6,408 bases of DNA, from the NCBI GenBank assembly GCA_030617585.1, contig JAUWVD010000071.1, positions 1 to 6,408 of the forward strand. The letters are read 5' to 3'. A model generated the notes under the pieces. The model did not search any database and had not been told where the DNA came from. It was given only the letters and a program-made list of their open reading frames with translations. Numbering within the stretch: the first letter of the stretch is position 1; each line of letters starts with the position of its first letter. Below are positions 5,326 to 6,408 of the stretch, in pieces. Source of the DNA: Candidatus Methanophagales archaeon. GTDB lineage: Archaea; Halobacteriota; Syntropharchaeia; Alkanophagales; Methanospirareceae. Made by a program: the position numbers and the translations under genes.

Positions 5326-6408
5326 ATGACTAACGAAACAAGTTCAACTAACTATAAGAAACTGCTCCAGCGGTACTTGCCGATCCTGAGATGGCTGCCA
5401 GAGTACAAGCCCTCCTGGCTGCGCTACGATCTCATTTCGGGACTCACCATCTGGGCGGTGCTTGTACCGCAGGCAATGGCTTATGCCGGGATTGCCGGAG
5501 TGCCCCCGATAATGGGACTATATACGCTCCCCCTACCGCTGTTTTTTTATGCCATTTTCGGCACGTCACGCACGCTGGTTGTGGGACCAGATTCGGCGGT
5601 GGCGCTGATTTCCGCCAGTGCCGTTGGCGCAGTGGCTGCTGTTGGTGCGGCTGAGTATCTGGCGCTAACATCGGCGATGGCGGTAGCGGTTGGAGTATTC
5701 TTCATAGTGTTTGGAATACTGCGGATGGGATGGATAGCAAACTTTATCTCGATCCCGGTGATGGCCGGTTTTCTCGAGGGGGTTGTCATGGTCACAATCA
5801 TAGGTCAGGTGCCCAAGCTGTTCGGCATTGAAGGCGGTGGTGGCGATTTCTTTGATAAACTCTGGGCGATTATCCAGGCGCTGCCCGATACCAACCTGAC
5901 AACGCTGGCACTCGGTGTTGGCAGCCTTGTGTTAATCTTTGCTATCGGGCGGTATGTGTCGAAATTGCCGGCTGCACTCATGACAATTATTATTTCCATT
6001 GTACTGGTTTCCACCCTGGACCTGACAGCTAACGGCGTTGACGTGATCGGTACGCTTAGCACGGGCATGCCGCCCATGGGTTTGCCAGACGTAAGCCTAA
6101 CAGAATATATGGCTATTATTCCCGGTGCTCTGGCGATAGTTCTACTTGGCTACATAGAGACGCTTGGCGCCGCCAAAAGTGCTCCCTCGAGTGGTGGCGG
6201 GAAAATCTATCCCGATCAGGAGTTGGTTGCCCTAGGCGCTGCTAATCTAGGCGCGGGCTTAAGCGCGGGATTTGTTGCTGCCGGCAGCCTGTCAAAGACA
6301 TCGGTAGCTATGGGGGCGGGTGGGAAGACTCAGATCAGCCATATCGTCAGCGGCATCCTAGCGATCCTGACATTAGTTTTTCTAATGCCGCTATTTACCA
6401 ACCTGCCT
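5326..6408 (+). CDS. SulP-family anion permease, 3' end cut by window
   Basis: An integral membrane transporter of the SulP (SLC26-like) family, whose members carry sulfate, bicarbonate or dicarboxylates; the substrate here cannot be told. 361 residues are present and the frame is open to the window edge. The family core is clear: VPQAMAYAGIAGVPPIMGLY (residues 48-67), YAIFGTSRTLVVGPDSA (75-91), a YIETLGAAKS segment (276-285), DQELVALGAANLGAGLSAGF (297-316) and GSLSKTSVAMGAGGKTQ (320-336). Several hydrophobic membrane segments lie between them. A C-terminal STAS domain, common in the family, would lie beyond the window. ATG 5326 is the only reasonable start: the frame has no earlier ATG and the homology begins within 40 residues. 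It has its own promoter-like region and is not part of the pst operon. It is visibly richer in G+C and in CGN Arg codons than the upstream genes, which suggests acquisition from another lineage. Confidence 0.93.
   Translation, partial: MTNETSSTNYKKLLQRYLPILRWLPEYKPSWLRYDLISGLTIWAVLVPQAMAYAGIAGVPPIMGLYTLPLPLFFYAIFGTSRTLVVGPDSAVALISASAVGAVAAVGAAEYLALTSAMAVAVGVFFIVFGILRMGWIANFISIPVMAGFLEGVVMVTIIGQVPKLFGIEGGGGDFFDKLWAIIQALPDTNLTTLALGVGSLVLIFAIGRYVSKLPAALMTIIISIVLVSTLDLTANGVDVIGTLSTGMPPMGLPDVSLTEYMAIIPGALAIVLLGYIETLGAAKSAPSSGGGKIYPDQELVALGAANLGAGLSAGFVAAGSLSKTSVAMGAGGKTQISHIVSGILAILTLVFLMPLFTNLP

Noticed and set aside
5391..5654. 87-residue plus-strand open frame inside sulP
   Set aside because: It is out of frame with the well-conserved SulP sequence and has no recognisable motif; the real reading frame starts at 5326 and runs off the window.

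Overview
The window looks like a piece of a euryarchaeal chromosome, most plausibly from the methanogen / anaerobic methanotroph side of the Euryarchaeota. The reasons are: a PGF-type C-terminal sorting signal on the phosphate-binding protein; an AbrB-type DNA-binding domain joined to PhoU, an arrangement typical of archaea; Arg codons dominated by AGA/AGG in the first five kilobases; and a TATA-rich promoter with no Shine-Dalgarno before the last gene. The exact lineage cannot be fixed from this sequence alone.

Positions 1-4624 form one tightly packed plus-strand operon for high-affinity phosphate uptake. In order it holds the 3' part of pstS (surface phosphate-binding protein), a cytoplasmic calcineurin-like metallophosphoesterase, pstC and pstA (the two permease subunits), pstB (ATPase) and phoU. 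Gaps are 1 to 35 bases, and the phosphoesterase and pstC overlap by 13 bases. PstS captures phosphate outside the cell, PstC/PstA carry it across the membrane using ATP hydrolysed by PstB, and PhoU is expected to restrain the transporter. The phosphoesterase inside the operon is the unusual member and could release phosphate from an intracellular phosphoester.

Positions 4625-5094 hold a second, broken regulator. An intact AbrB/SpoVT DNA-binding domain and the first PhoU helix stop at 4951. The typical last helix of an archaeal PhoU-like protein then appears in another frame and ends at 5094. The middle of the protein, roughly half of the family length, is missing, so this is a deletion-derived remnant.

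Positions 5095-5325 are non-coding, with inverted repeats, T-runs and an AT-rich promoter. From 5326 to the end of the window runs a SulP-family anion permease, cut by the window edge. Its base composition and codon use are richer in G+C than the pst operon, which suggests a different origin. I see no rRNA, tRNA, CRISPR array, transposase or origin, and I found no convincing new biological system. The points most worth checking are the phosphoesterase embedded in the operon and the collapsed AbrB-PhoU gene.
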